From: VKMB-3413 sp041027365
Lineage (GTDB): Bacteria; Pseudomonadota; Alphaproteobacteria; Rhizobiales; Rhizobiaceae
NCBI RefSeq assembly: GCF_041027365.1
Contig: NZ_JBFTEH010000011.1
Coordinates: 113,575-177,574 of the forward strand
DNA: 64,000 bases
Direction of reading: 5' to 3'
A model generated the notes under the pieces. It saw only the letters and a program-made list of their open reading frames with translations. It was not told the origin of the DNA and ran no database searches. Positions 21,307-30,156 of the stretch are shown in pieces. How positions within the stretch are numbered: the stretch's first letter is position 1; every line of letters begins with the position of its first letter. The position numbers and the translations under genes are program-made.

Positions 21307-22211
21307 CGCGACAGCAGCGTGCAGATCTGCGAGCCGTCGAGAAGATCGCGGGTCACGCCGCCGAAGGCCCATTCGCGCGCCCGCGAATGTCCGTAGGCAC
21401 CGACGATCAGGAGATCGGCAGCCCCTTCCACCGCGATCTCGACGAGCCGCGCGGCGATGAAATCCTCGACCCGGTTGTCGACCACGATGTCGGCCGAGAT
21501 GTCGTGCCGTCGCAGGAAGGCCTGCGGCAGCTCGCCGTCATGCCTGGAAGCATCCCGGCCGACGAGCGCGATGGTGACCTCCTCGGCGCGCGCCAGGAAC
21601 GGCAGCGCGTCCGCGAGCGCCCGCCGCGCCTCCCGCGTGTCCTTCCAGCCGATCACGATCCGCTTTCCGCCGAGCTGGTCGATGCCGGGCGAGACCACCA
21701 GCACCGGCCGGCCGACGGCCATCACCAGATCGCCCGGCCCGACCCCCATGGCGCCCGGATTGGGATCGGTGGGGCCGCGACGTCCGCAGACCAGAAGATC
21801 GGCTTCGCAGCCATGCTTGTGGACGAAGCTCAGCGGCGCGGCGACCGCCTGGAACCAGGCGGCGCCCTTGCGCTCGCCGGCCTCCCGCTCGAAGAGCGTC
21901 CGGGCGCTCGAGAGGTCCTCGGCGGCACGCTCTTCTTCCTGGCGCAGGATCTGATCGACAGCCTGAGGGTACTCGGAGACGAAGACCGGCCACTCGACCT
22001 GCGAGGCGGCGACGCCGATCAGCTCGGCGCGGAAGCGATCCGCCAGCGAAACCGCCAGGCGAAGCCGGCCGCTGGCATCGTCCGCGGCGTCCGCGACGAC
22101 GAGCAGGGTCCGGTAGCTTGGCGCCGCCCGCCCCGGCTCGGACGAGGTGTCCCGGAGGTCGGCGGTCGCGCCACGCGGAGCCGCGACGGTCTGCAGGGTG
22201 TCTTGCACCAT
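21303..22211 (-). CDS. Tandem universal stress protein (two UspA domains)
   Basis: 302 residues: an N-terminal extension (1-33), a first Usp domain (~34-160, degenerate) and a second (~175-302). The second has the ATP-binding-type signature GAYGHSRAREWAFGGVTR (G-x2-G-x9-G-S/T pattern). Usp proteins bind ATP or AMP and aid survival under energy or oxygen stress. It is followed with GTGA overlap by the P2-ATPase and preceded by a second Usp gene, so the operon is usp-usp-P2 ATPase-P1B ATPase. It has a good AGGATGAGGAC ribosome site. Confidence 0.9.
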
Positions 22212-22229
22212 GTCCTCATCCTTTCTCGA

Positions 22230-23144
22230 TCAATGTGCGAGGAGAAGCGGCACGCGGCTGCTGCGCAGAAGCTCGCGGGTCACGCCGCCGAGCAGGAGTT
22301 CGCGCATCCGCGAGTGCCCGTAGGCGCCGATGACGATCATCTGCGCCCCGAGGACCTCCGCCTCGTGCATCAGCCCCTCGGCGGCATCCTGCCAGTTCGC
22401 CAGTTCCCGGGTTTCGACGCTGACGCCGTGCCGCGCGAGGTGGCGGGCCATATCGGCCATCGGCTCGAGCCCGCGCTGCTCGGAGGAGCCCTCTTCCGCG
22501 ACGCTGGCGAGGACGACCTGGCCGGCGCGCTGCAGGAAGGGAAGCGCCGCGGCGACGGCATGGGCGCATTCGGGAGTGTCGCGCCAGCCGACCAGGATCG
22601 TCTCCGGCATGACGGCGGCTGCGGCGCCTCGGCGCGGCGCGACGAGCGCCCCGGAACCGGCGGTGAACACGACCGCTTCCAGGAGATCCATCCCGACCGA
22701 GGACGACAGGGCCTGCTGCGAGATGCCGACGAGGTCGCAGGTCCCGGACAGCCGGACGACCTCCGGCAGGATCTCGCTCATGGCGCCGTCGCGGCGCCGC
22801 AGTTCCCAGGCGACGCCGAGGCGGCCCAGCCGCTCGCGCAGTTGCAGCGCCGCCGCATCGCCCACGCGCTCGCATTGCTCGACCACCTGCGCCGCGAGCC
22901 AGCCGGCCCCCGGCCCGGCCGGCAGCACCGGCAGGCCGATATGATTGACCAGGAACACATCGAGATGCGCGCCGAAGACGGCGGCGATGGTCTCGCAACA
23001 GGCGATGGCGTCCTCGTCCGCGGCCGTGCCGTCCACGAGGACGGCGAGGTCGGCAAGGCGCGCGGTCGGATCGGGCCGCAAGGCGGCTTGCCCGCCTGAC
23101 GGAGACTGCGTTTCGGCAAAGGCCGCGGGCGACGGGCCGGTCAT
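22230..23144 (-). CDS. Tandem universal stress protein, operon leader
   Basis: About 304 residues with two Usp domains. The C-terminal domain carries GAYGHSRMRELLLGGVTRELL, nearly the same as its downstream neighbour, so the two are paralogues. I choose the ATG at 23144 because GGAGA lies six bases upstream; ATGs at 23156 and 23162 give slightly longer forms. A near-perfect FNR box lies 62-75 bases upstream of this start. The gene leads the usp-usp-P-type-ATPase operon. Confidence 0.89.
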   Translation of the reverse strand: MTGPSPAAFAETQSPSGGQAALRPDPTARLADLAVLVDGTAADEDAIACCETIAAVFGAHLDVFLVNHIGLPVLPAGPGAGWLAAQVVEQCERVGDAAALQLRERLGRLGVAWELRRRDGAMSEILPEVVRLSGTCDLVGISQQALSSSVGMDLLEAVVFTAGSGALVAPRRGAAAAVMPETILVGWRDTPECAHAVAAALPFLQRAGQVVLASVAEEGSSEQRGLEPMADMARHLARHGVSVETRELANWQDAAEGLMHEAEVLGAQMIVIGAYGHSRMRELLLGGVTRELLRSSRVPLLLAH

Positions 23145-23205
23145 CGTGATCTCCATGGCCATGGCTCGGACGCTGCGACTGTGCGCGCGCTCTCGGGCCG
23201 TGACC

Positions 23206-23219
23206 TTGATGCAGATCAA
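23206..23219. promoter_or_regulatory. FNR-type box upstream of the usp operon
   Basis: TTGAT-GCAG-ATCAA, centred ~68 bases before the preferred start at 23144. It also lies just past the 3' end of no other gene, so it clearly belongs to the leftward operon. Confidence 0.77.
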
Positions 23220-23275
23220 GGGCCGCGGCGGCCGCCGATCGGGCGGCCCGCGGCCCAGCTTCGCCGTTGCCTGCG

Positions 23276-24160
23276 TCAGAGCGCGTCGAGCGGCACCTTC
23301 AGGTAGCGCTTGCCGTTGCTGGCCGGCTCCGGCAGCGCTCCGGCCTTCATGTTCACCTGCAGCGACGGGATGATCAGCTTCGGCATGTCGAGCGTCGCGT
23401 CGCGCTCGGTGCGCTGCTTGACGAATTCGTCCCGCGTCTTGCCGCCGCCGACATGGATGTTGTGCGCCTTCTCCTCGCCGACCGTCGTCTCGAAGCGGAT
23501 GTCGCGGCCGTTCGGGCCATAGTCGTGGCACATGAAGAGCCGCGTCTCGTCCGGCAGCGCCAGCACCTTCTGGATCGAGTCGTAGAGCGTGCCGGCATCG
23601 CCCCCGGGAAAGTCGGCGCGAGCCGAGCCGCCGTCCGGCATGAACAGGGTGTCGCCGACGAAGGCGGCGTCGCCCATCACATGTGTCATGCAGGCCGGCG
23701 TGTGGCCCGGCGTGTGGATCGCGACACACGGCATCTCGCCCACCGTATAGGTGTCCCCGTCGTCGAACAGCCGGTCGAACTGCGAGCCGTCGCGCTGGAA
23801 CTCGGTGCCCTCGTTGAAGATCTTGCCGAAGGTCTCCTGCACGACGGTGATGTTGCGGCCGATGCCGAGCTTGCCGCCGAGCTTTTCCTGGATGTAGGGC
23901 GCGGCCGACAGGTGGTCGGCATGGACGTGCGTCTCGATCAGCCATTCGACCTTCAGGCCCTCGGCCCTGACATAGGCGATGATCTCGTCGGCATGGGTGT
24001 AGCTGATGCGGCCGGCGGCATAGTCGATGTCCATGACGGAATCGACGATAGCGCAGGCATTGGCGGCCGGATCCTTGACGACATAGCTGATCGTGTTGGT
24101 GGCCGGATCGAAGAAGCCCTTCACCTGAGGCTTCACCTCGAGATGGACGGGATAGGTCAT
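23276..24160 (-). CDS. Persulfide dioxygenase-like metallo-beta-lactamase fold protein (ETHE1/Blh-like)
   Basis: 294 residues. The metal motif THVHADHLSA lies at ~76-85, followed by HTPGHTP, GDTLF and a later CHDYGPNGRD. This set matches the ETHE1/SdoA/Blh persulfide dioxygenases, which use a mononuclear iron to oxidise glutathione persulfide to sulfite. It sits in a locus with a BigR-like regulator, a DUF442-SQR fusion and sulfur permeases, which strongly supports the sulfur role. It is cytosolic, with no signal peptide. It starts 39 bases upstream of nothing in its own operon; the peroxiredoxin on its 5' side is on the same strand and may be co-transcribed. Confidence 0.86.
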   Translation of the reverse strand: MTYPVHLEVKPQVKGFFDPATNTISYVVKDPAANACAIVDSVMDIDYAAGRISYTHADEIIAYVRAEGLKVEWLIETHVHADHLSAAPYIQEKLGGKLGIGRNITVVQETFGKIFNEGTEFQRDGSQFDRLFDDGDTYTVGEMPCVAIHTPGHTPACMTHVMGDAAFVGDTLFMPDGGSARADFPGGDAGTLYDSIQKVLALPDETRLFMCHDYGPNGRDIRFETTVGEEKAHNIHVGGGKTRDEFVKQRTERDATLDMPKLIIPSLQVNMKAGALPEPASNGKRYLKVPLDAL

Positions 24161-24199
24161 GGCGATGTCTCCTCTTTGCGGTGATGTTCGGCCGCGCGA

Positions 24200-24838
24200 T
24201 CAGGCGTCGGTGCCGATGTCGGTCAGGCGCAGATACGGCCGCACGGTCTCGAACCCCTGCGGGAATTCCCGCCTCGCCTCCTCGTCGGACAGGGAATTGC
24301 GGATGATGACCTTGTCGCCGGGCTGCCAGTCGGCGGGGCAGGCGACGGTGAGGCGGTCGGTCAGCTGCAGTGCGTCGATCGCCCGGAGAATCTCGGAGAA
24401 ATTCCGCCCGACGGTCATCGGATAGGCCATGGTCAGGCGGATCTTCATCGTGGGATCGATCAGGAAGACGGTCCGCACGGCCGCGGTATCGTCCTCGCCA
24501 GGGTGGATCATGCCGTAGAGCTCTGCGACCTTCCTCTCCTTGTCGGCGACGATCGGGAAGCTCAGCCTCGTGTGCTGCGTCTCGTCGACGTCCGAGATCC
24601 AGGCGACGTGCTCGTTCACGCTGTCGGTCGAAAGACCCAGCGGCTTGACGCCGCGCTTCTCGAACTCCGGCGCGAGCTGCGCCGTGCGGCCCATCTCCGT
24701 GGTGCAGACCGGGGTGAAGTCGGCCGGATGCGAGAAGAAGAAGACCCAGGAGCCCTTCGCCCAGTCGTGGAAGCGGATGGTCCCTTGCGTCGTCTCGATC
24801 TCGAAATCCGGTGCGGTATCTCCAATCCTCAGTGCCAT
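24200..24838 (-). CDS. Peroxiredoxin, 1-Cys (Prx6) type
   Basis: 212 residues. The peroxidatic cysteine is in PADFTPVCTTE (~45). The long C-terminal extension with LTVACPADWQPGDKV and YLRLTDIG is typical of Prx6-type enzymes. It reduces H2O2, organic hydroperoxides and possibly persulfide-derived oxidants. It is upstream of the persulfide dioxygenase-like gene on the same strand with a 39-base gap. A second peroxiredoxin is transcribed divergently 311 bases away; the two share the PADFTPVCTxE core, so they are probably an old duplication. Confidence 0.91.
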   Translation of the reverse strand: MALRIGDTAPDFEIETTQGTIRFHDWAKGSWVFFFSHPADFTPVCTTEMGRTAQLAPEFEKRGVKPLGLSTDSVNEHVAWISDVDETQHTRLSFPIVADKERKVAELYGMIHPGEDDTAAVRTVFLIDPTMKIRLTMAYPMTVGRNFSEILRAIDALQLTDRLTVACPADWQPGDKVIIRNSLSDEEARREFPQGFETVRPYLRLTDIGTDA

Positions 24839-25081
24839 CTGTCTCGTCCTTTCCTTTCGCGCGATGTGCGGCGCATGCGCCGAAGCGGCGGAATGAGAGG
24901 CCGGTCTCGGCGGTCGACCCATCCGCGGCAGCCGCCGCTGGAGGCGCAGATGCCCAAGCCGGACATCATTTTGCGATTCCATATATTGTTCCAGGGTCAG
25001 CCCCCCGAACGCGTTCTGCGCCGGGCGACCGGGCGGCTGGCTAGCCTTACCACACCCGCCGCCCTGATGACTCCGATATAG

Positions 25082-25098
25082 ATATGATATTTGCATAT
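25082..25098. promoter_or_regulatory. AT-rich inverted repeat, candidate BigR/SqrR operator 1
   Basis: ATATG-N7-CATAT, directly touching the -35 element that begins at 25098. BigR-family repressors are known to bind AT-rich palindromes of this kind. Confidence 0.55.
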
Positions 25099-25125
25099 TG
25101 ACAAGGGGATTTATATGCATATTTC
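25098..25125 (+). promoter_or_regulatory. Sigma-70-like promoter of the peroxiredoxin-arsR operon
   Basis: Consensus -35 TTGACA (25098-25103), 16-base spacer, weak -10 TATTTC (25120-25125). It is flanked and overlapped by two AT-rich palindromes, so repression by occlusion is likely. Confidence 0.55.
25113..25122. promoter_or_regulatory. Perfect AT-rich palindrome, candidate BigR/SqrR operator 2
   Basis: ATATGCATAT, a perfect palindrome that overlaps the -10 region. It carries the same ATATG/CATAT half-sites as the repeat 30 bases upstream. Confidence 0.55.
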
Positions 25126-25149
25126 TGAAATCGAATTGATGGAGATCGC

Positions 25150-25791
25150 ATGTCGGACCTGCTTCCCCAGACCCCGCACCCGCCGCGCATCGGCGACGCC
25201 GCACCGGATTTCTCCTGCCGCTCCACCAGCGGCGAGGTGAGGCTGTCGGACTATCGCGGCCGCTGGCTGGTCTTCTTTTCGCATCCGGCGGACTTTACCC
25301 CGGTCTGCACGTCGGAATTCGTCGCCTTCGCCAAGGCCGCAGGCGCCTTCGAGGCGATCGGCTGCGATCTCCTCGGCCTGTCCGTCGACAGCCTGTTCTC
25401 GCATTTCGCCTGGATGCGGGCGATCGAGGAGCGCTTTTCGGTGAAGATCCCCTTCCCCGTCTGCGAGGATCCGTCGATGGCGATCGCGAAGGCCTTCGGC
25501 ATGCTGGACGCTGCGGCGGGATCCAGCGCGACGGTGCGCGGCCTCTTCGTGATCGACCCGCAGGGCATCGTGCGGATGAGCGCCTTCTATCCCCTGTCCA
25601 CGGGCCGCAGCGTCGCCGAGATCCTGCGCACCGTGCGGGCGCTGCAGCTCTCCGACAGCCACGACGTCGCGACGCCCGAGGGCTGGCAGCCGGGAGACGA
25701 GATCATCGACTTCGCCGACATGGTGCGCGAGGACGGCCTCGGCGTCTCCGACTGGCTCTACCGCACCCGCGGACTGGAGGCGTCGGAATGA
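25150..25791 (+). CDS. Second peroxiredoxin, Prx6-like, co-transcribed with ArsR regulator
   Basis: 213 residues. The core motif PADFTPVCTSE (peroxidatic Cys ~52), GDAAPDF and the Prx6-type C-terminal WQPGDEIIDF are present. It differs from the divergent paralogue by a longer N-terminus and a different tail (VSDWLYRTRGLEASE). It overlaps the start of the ArsR regulator by four bases (ATGA), so the two are translationally coupled. The coupling suggests that the regulator senses a reactive sulfur or oxygen species that this enzyme removes. Confidence 0.9.
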   Translation: MSDLLPQTPHPPRIGDAAPDFSCRSTSGEVRLSDYRGRWLVFFSHPADFTPVCTSEFVAFAKAAGAFEAIGCDLLGLSVDSLFSHFAWMRAIEERFSVKIPFPVCEDPSMAIAKAFGMLDAAAGSSATVRGLFVIDPQGIVRMSAFYPLSTGRSVAEILRTVRALQLSDSHDVATPEGWQPGDEIIDFADMVREDGLGVSDWLYRTRGLEASE

Positions 25792-26228
25792 TGACGACGC
25801 CGCCCCGCATCGACAGCGCGCCGATTCTTGCGACCGCAGACCTCTTCAAGCGACTGAGCCACCCGGCGCGCCTCGCCATCGTCTGCCATCTCGCCATCGG
25901 CGAGCGGTCGGTGGGGGAACTGGAGGCCGAGCTCGGCCTCGCCCAGCCCTCGCTGTCGCAGCAGCTGACGGAGCTGAGAAAGGCCGGGCTCATCACGCCG
26001 CGGCGGCAGGCGAAGCAGGTGTTCTATCGCCTGACGGACGAACGCGTGGAGCGGGTCCTGAACCTGCTCTGCAACAAGACGCCGTCGGCTATGCCGGCCG
26101 GCACCCGGCGCAGGCCGGCCCCGCCGCTGTCGGCCGCGGTCTTCGCGCAGGTCGGGAGCGCCGCCGCCGAACCCAGCGGCGCCGAGCACCCCGAACAGGC
26201 GGAGCGCGCCGGACCCGCCCCGCGCTGA
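25788..26228 (+). CDS. ArsR-family repressor, BigR/SqrR-like persulfide sensor
   Basis: 146 residues with a winged helix (~15-90) containing QPSLSQQLTELRKAGLI, the DNA-recognition pattern of BigR/SqrR. Two cysteines are visible: Cys33 (AIVCHLAIGE) and Cys95 (LNLLCNK), the expected dithiol pair that forms a polysulfide bridge. The C-terminal ~45 residues are a Pro/Ala-rich tail not usual for the family. It lies between a peroxiredoxin and the DUF442-SQR gene. It probably represses this operon and the divergent one through the AT-rich palindromes at 25082-25122. An arsenic-sensing role is less likely because no ars genes are nearby. Confidence 0.83.
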   Translation: MMTTPPRIDSAPILATADLFKRLSHPARLAIVCHLAIGERSVGELEAELGLAQPSLSQQLTELRKAGLITPRRQAKQVFYRLTDERVERVLNLLCNKTPSAMPAGTRRRPAPPLSAAVFAQVGSAAAEPSGAEHPEQAERAGPAPR

Positions 26229-26317
26229 CCTCGAAACAGACACGGCAGCCCGATCCGCCGACGCAAGGCAGCGGCGAGACGGCGAAGCGAACAAATCGGA
26301 ACGATGGGGAGGCCCGC

Positions 26318-28006
26318 ATGTCCGAAGCCAAGAAACTCACCGATCAGCTCTCCGTCCAGGGCCAGGTCCGGCCGGACGAAATCCCGGCGCTGAAGGCGGC
26401 CGGCTTCCGCGCGATCATCGTCAACCGTCCGGACGGCGAAGGCGCCGACCAGCCGGGCTTCGCCGAAATCGCGCGGGCGGCGAAGGACGCCGGGATGGAG
26501 GCCCGCTATCTGCCGGTGGAGACCGGCAAGGTGTCGGACGCGGACGCGGAACGGTTCGGGGCGACCTTCGACGAGTTGCCGAAGCCGGTGCTGGCCTTCT
26601 GCCGCTCGGGCACCCGCTCGACCACGCTCTGGGCGCTCAGCCAGGCGGGCCGGATGCCGCTGCCGGAGATCCTCGCCCGGGCGAAGGCTGCCGGCTACGA
26701 CATGTCCGGCGTCGTCAGGCGCATCGCCAATGGCGGCCAGGTGCCGACCGACACGGCGGAGATGAGCCACGACATCGTCATCGTCGGGGCGGGCGCCGGC
26801 GGCATCGCCGCGGCGGCGAGCCTCGTCGCCCGCGCCAGGGACCTCGACATCGCCATCGTCGATCCGGCCGACATCCACTACTACCAGCCCGGCTGGACGC
26901 TCGTCGGCGGCGGCGTGTTCAAGCCGGAGGAGACGCGCAAGGACATGGCCGCGCTGATCCCCGAGGGCGTGAAGTGGATCCGCGCGGCGGTCGCGGCCTT
27001 CGAGCCGGACGCGAACGCGGTGATCCTCGAGGGCTGCCGCGTCCTGAAGTACAGGAAGCTGATCGTCGCGCCGGGCCTGAAGCTCGACTGGGCCGGCATT
27101 GAGGGCCTGGAGCAGACGCTCGGCCGCAACGGCGTCACCTCGAACTACCGCTACGACCTCGCGCCCTACACCTGGGAGCTCGTCCGGTCGCTGGCGGGCG
27201 GAACCGCGCTGTTCACCCAGCCGCCGATGCCGATCAAATGCGCCGGCGCGCCGCAGAAGGCGATGTATCTCTCCTGCTACGAGTGGGAGCGCCGCGGCAC
27301 CTTGAAGGACACGCATGTCGAGTTCCTCAACGCCGGCGGCGTCCTCTTCGGCGTCAAGGAATACGTTCCGCCGCTGATGGAGTATGTGAAGCGCTACGGC
27401 ATCGATCTCTGCTTCAGCCACAATCTGAAGAAGATCGACGGGCCGGCGAAGACCGCCTGGTTCGAGAAGACCGACGCCGAAGGCAACAAGACGATGGTCG
27501 AGCGCCGGTTCGACATGATCCATGTCGTGCCGCCGCAGACCGCGCCGGACTTCGTGCGCGTTTCGCCGCTGGCGAACGCGGCCGGATGGGTGGATGTCGA
27601 CCAGGCGACGCTGCGCCACGTGCGCTATCCCGACATCTACAGCCTCGGCGACGTCATGAGCGCCCCGAACGCGAAGACGGCGGCCGCGGCACGCAAGCAG
27701 GCGCCGGTCGTGGCGGAAAACCTCTTGCGCGACCTCGGCCGCATCGCCGAGCCGCACAAGGCGATCTACGACGGCTATGGCTCCTGCCCGCTCACGGTCG
27801 AGCGCGGCAAGGTGGTGCTGGCGGAATTCCTCTACGGCGGCAAGCGCGCGCCGAGCTTCCCGAAATGGTTCATCGACGACCTGAAGCCGTCCAGGACAGC
27901 CTGGCTGCTGAAGGAGAAGATCCTGCCGCCGGTCTACTGGCAGGCGATGCTCAAGGGCCGCGAGCCGATGGCCAAGCCCGGGCACGAGCGCGCCGACGCC
28001 GTCTGA
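26318..28006 (+). CDS. DUF442-sulfide:quinone oxidoreductase fusion
   Basis: 562 residues. The N-terminal ~115 residues are a DUF442 phosphatase-like/rhodanese-like domain with the CX5R loop CRSGTRS (Cys95). From ~149 a FAD-dependent sulfide:quinone reductase follows: GAGAGG dinucleotide loop, PADIHYYQPGW, and a redox cysteine in IKCAGAPQK. It oxidises H2S to persulfide/polysulfide at the membrane and passes electrons to quinone; DUF442 may move the sulfane sulfur on. The downstream permeases and the BigR-like regulator fit a sulfide-detoxification operon. There is an 89-base gap after the regulator. Confidence 0.9.
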   Translation: MSEAKKLTDQLSVQGQVRPDEIPALKAAGFRAIIVNRPDGEGADQPGFAEIARAAKDAGMEARYLPVETGKVSDADAERFGATFDELPKPVLAFCRSGTRSTTLWALSQAGRMPLPEILARAKAAGYDMSGVVRRIANGGQVPTDTAEMSHDIVIVGAGAGGIAAAASLVARARDLDIAIVDPADIHYYQPGWTLVGGGVFKPEETRKDMAALIPEGVKWIRAAVAAFEPDANAVILEGCRVLKYRKLIVAPGLKLDWAGIEGLEQTLGRNGVTSNYRYDLAPYTWELVRSLAGGTALFTQPPMPIKCAGAPQKAMYLSCYEWERRGTLKDTHVEFLNAGGVLFGVKEYVPPLMEYVKRYGIDLCFSHNLKKIDGPAKTAWFEKTDAEGNKTMVERRFDMIHVVPPQTAPDFVRVSPLANAAGWVDVDQATLRHVRYPDIYSLGDVMSAPNAKTAAAARKQAPVVAENLLRDLGRIAEPHKAIYDGYGSCPLTVERGKVVLAEFLYGGKRAPSFPKWFIDDLKPSRTAWLLKEKILPPVYWQAMLKGREPMAKPGHERADAV

Positions 28007-28114
28007 CGGCGAGGCTCCTGCAATCAGGCCCTTCGGCCGGCGGCACCGCCGGCCCGCCGAACCGCCACCCATTCAACCCTGGAGACTCGGGGGCAGCCCC
28101 GAGCGGACAAGACG

Positions 28115-28900
28115 ATGATCCTCGACCCGCTGCAATACGTCCTCGGCGCCCTGTCGGGCTCGCTGGTCGGGCTGACGCTCGGCCTGTTCGGCGGCGGCGG
28201 CTCGATCCTCGCCGTACCGTTGATGGTCTACCTCGTCGGCGTGCCGAACGCCCACATGGCGATCGGCACCAGCGCCTTCGCCGTGGCGGCGAATGCCGGC
28301 AGCAACCTCGTCAGCCACGCGCGGCTCGGCAATGTCAAATGGCGCTGCGCCGCGCTCTACAGCGTCGCCGGCATCGTCGGCGCCTTCCTCGGCTCGACCC
28401 TGGGCAAGGCGATCGACGGGCAGAAGCTCCTGTTCCTGTTCGCCCTTCTGATGATCGTCGTCGGCATCCTGATGTTCCGCGGCCGCGGCCGGGAGGGCGA
28501 TCCGGGCGCCGAGTGCAACCGCCAGAACGCCCCGAAGGTGCTCGGCTTCGGCGGCGTGACGGGCGCCTTCTCCGGCTTCTTCGGCATCGGCGGCGGCTTC
28601 CTCATCGTGCCCGGCCTCGTCGCCTCGACCGGCATGCCGATCCTCAACGCGATCGGCTCGTCGCTCGTCGCCGTCGCCGCCTTCGGCCTGACCACGGCGT
28701 TCAACTATGCCTTCTCGGGCCTCGTCGACTGGCCGCTCGCCTTCATCTTCGTCGCCGGCGGGATCGCCGGCGGGATGCTCGGCGCCTTCCTCGCGAAGTT
28801 TCTCGCGGGCAAGAAAGGCGCCCTCAACACCGCGTTCGCCGGACTGATCTTCGTCGTCGCGATCTACATGCTCTACAAGAGCGCCGCCGCCTTCGTCTGA
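28115..28900 (+). CDS. TauE/SafE (TSUP) family sulfur-compound permease
   Basis: 261 residues with about eight membrane helices and two internally similar halves, each with a Gly-rich loop (GLFGGGGSILAVPL and GFFGIGGGFLIVPGL). The family exports or imports sulfite, sulfoacetate, taurine or thiosulfate. In BigR-controlled operons it is thought to export sulfite made by the persulfide dioxygenase. It follows the SQR fusion by 108 bases in the same direction. Confidence 0.9.
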   Translation: MILDPLQYVLGALSGSLVGLTLGLFGGGGSILAVPLMVYLVGVPNAHMAIGTSAFAVAANAGSNLVSHARLGNVKWRCAALYSVAGIVGAFLGSTLGKAIDGQKLLFLFALLMIVVGILMFRGRGREGDPGAECNRQNAPKVLGFGGVTGAFSGFFGIGGGFLIVPGLVASTGMPILNAIGSSLVAVAAFGLTTAFNYAFSGLVDWPLAFIFVAGGIAGGMLGAFLAKFLAGKKGALNTAFAGLIFVVAIYMLYKSAAAFV

Positions 28901-28933
28901 CCGATCGGGCCGCCGCCGCCTCAGGACAATTCC

Positions 28934-29368
28934 ATGCCTCTCGACACCATCACCCCCTTTACGCCGCTCGCCTCGACGCTGGGCGGCGTCCTCATCGGCC
29001 TCTCGGCGGTTCTCGTCATGGCGCTGTTCGGCCGCATCGCCGGCATTTCCGGCATCACCACCGGTGCCGTGCCGGCACGCCGCGACGACTGGCCCTGGCG
29101 CCTCGCCTTCGTCGCCGGGCTGATCGCGGCACCGCTGCTCGTCCTCGCCGTCACCGGCGCGCCGGTGCATCAGACGGTTTCCGGCAATCTCGCCGCCATG
29201 GCCGTCGCCGGCCTCCTCGTCGGCTTCGGCACCGTCACCGGCTCCGGCTGCACGTCGGGGCATGGCGTCTGCGGCCTCGCTCGGCTGTCGCAGCGCTCGC
29301 TCGTTGCCGTCCTCACCTTCATGGCGACGGCCATCCTCACCGTCCTCGTCCTGCGTCACCTTTTCTGA
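28934..29368 (+). CDS. YeeE/YedE half-transporter A
   Basis: 144 residues, four membrane helices, with the signature TGSGCTSGHGVCG (~100-112) containing cysteines that bind or relay sulfur. YeeE/YedE proteins import thiosulfate or sulfane sulfur. In this genome, as in many relatives, the transporter is split in two adjacent half genes; this is the first. It starts 33 bases after the TSUP gene. Confidence 0.88.
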   Translation: MPLDTITPFTPLASTLGGVLIGLSAVLVMALFGRIAGISGITTGAVPARRDDWPWRLAFVAGLIAAPLLVLAVTGAPVHQTVSGNLAAMAVAGLLVGFGTVTGSGCTSGHGVCGLARLSQRSLVAVLTFMATAILTVLVLRHLF

Positions 29369-29379
29369 GACCGCTCCCC

Positions 29380-29805
29380 ATGCGCATCATCCTCGGTTTC
29401 CTCTCGGGCCTCCTGTTCGGTGTCGGTCTTGTCGTGGCCGGCATGTCGGACCCGGCCAAGGTCCTGAACTTCCTCGACATCTTCGGAACGTGGGACCCGA
29501 GCCTCGCCTTCGTCATGGGCGGCGCGGCGATCACCACCTTCCTCGGCTACCGCTTGGTCTGGCGGCGCGAGAAGCCGCTGCTGCTGGCAGACTTCCAGGT
29601 GCCGCGGCGGTCCGACATCGACCGCGACCTCCTTCTCGGCGCGGCGATCTTCGGCATCGGCTGGGGCATCGGCGGCTTCTGCCCCGGCCCGGCCTGGACC
29701 GCCCTGCCGCTGGCCGCCCCCGGCACGCTGATCTTCCTGCCGGCGATGCTGCTCGGCATGGCTCTTGCCACAGTCTTGAAAGAGCGAAAGCCGGTCACGG
29801 CCTGA
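29380..29805 (+). CDS. YeeE/YedE half-transporter B
   Basis: 141 residues, four membrane helices. It has the matching motif GIGGFCPGPAW (~105-115) with one cysteine, and the N-terminal GLVVAGMSDPAKVLNFLD typical of the second half. It starts 11 bases after half A and is the last gene of the sulfur operon. Both halves are expected to form one pore. Confidence 0.88.
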   Translation: MRIILGFLSGLLFGVGLVVAGMSDPAKVLNFLDIFGTWDPSLAFVMGGAAITTFLGYRLVWRREKPLLLADFQVPRRSDIDRDLLLGAAIFGIGWGIGGFCPGPAWTALPLAAPGTLIFLPAMLLGMALATVLKERKPVTA

Positions 29806-30029
29806 GCCGCGCGGGGACACGCACTCACGAATTTTGAAGGAGGGCCGCCGCAAGTCCTGACGCGAGAGCGTCCGCGGGGTCAAACGTCAACTTCGCTATT
29901 TCGGCGAAGAAGTCCTGATCGCCAGGAGCGAGATGTCGCTGCGATCATCGATCGTGGAGGAGATCGGGGCACCGGCGGAGGCCGTGCCTGCCGCTTTACA
30001 CGCCGCCACCCGGCGTGCCCTCAAAGCGC

Positions 30030-30074
30030 TGGTCGGAGTGGCAGGATTTGAACCTGCGACCCCCTCGTCCCGAA
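30030..30074 (-). repeat. tRNA-Pro (CGG) 3' fragment: attachment site scar
   Basis: 45 bases that read, on the minus strand, as the 3' part of tRNA-Pro: anticodon loop TTCGGGA, anticodon-arm 3' strand, variable loop, T arm GGTTCAAATCC, acceptor strand and CCA. The 5' half (D arm and acceptor) is not present next to it, so this is not a working tRNA. Such a remnant is the usual att duplication left when an element integrates into a tRNA 3' end. The integrase starts ~80 bases away, which fits. The intact tRNA should lie at the other end of the element. Confidence 0.83.
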
Positions 30075-30156
30075 CAATAGCATCACATGATGAAACCCCG
30101 CAATTGCAGGGGCCACAGGACGGCGGAGCTGCCCGCAAATCGCCCTTTGTTCACGG

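Larger units (their letters stand above)
24839..25149. promoter_or_regulatory. Divergent promoter region between two peroxiredoxins
   Basis: 311 bases without a gene. The half nearest the rightward gene is strikingly AT-rich for this genome and holds two palindromes and a consensus -35 element (separate entries). A further AT-rich patch (CCATATATTG) lies at ~24979. Confidence 0.7.

Noticed and set aside
30030..30110. Functional tRNA-Pro gene
   Set aside because: Only the 3' half is present; the expected acceptor 5' strand and D arm are missing from the adjoining sequence.
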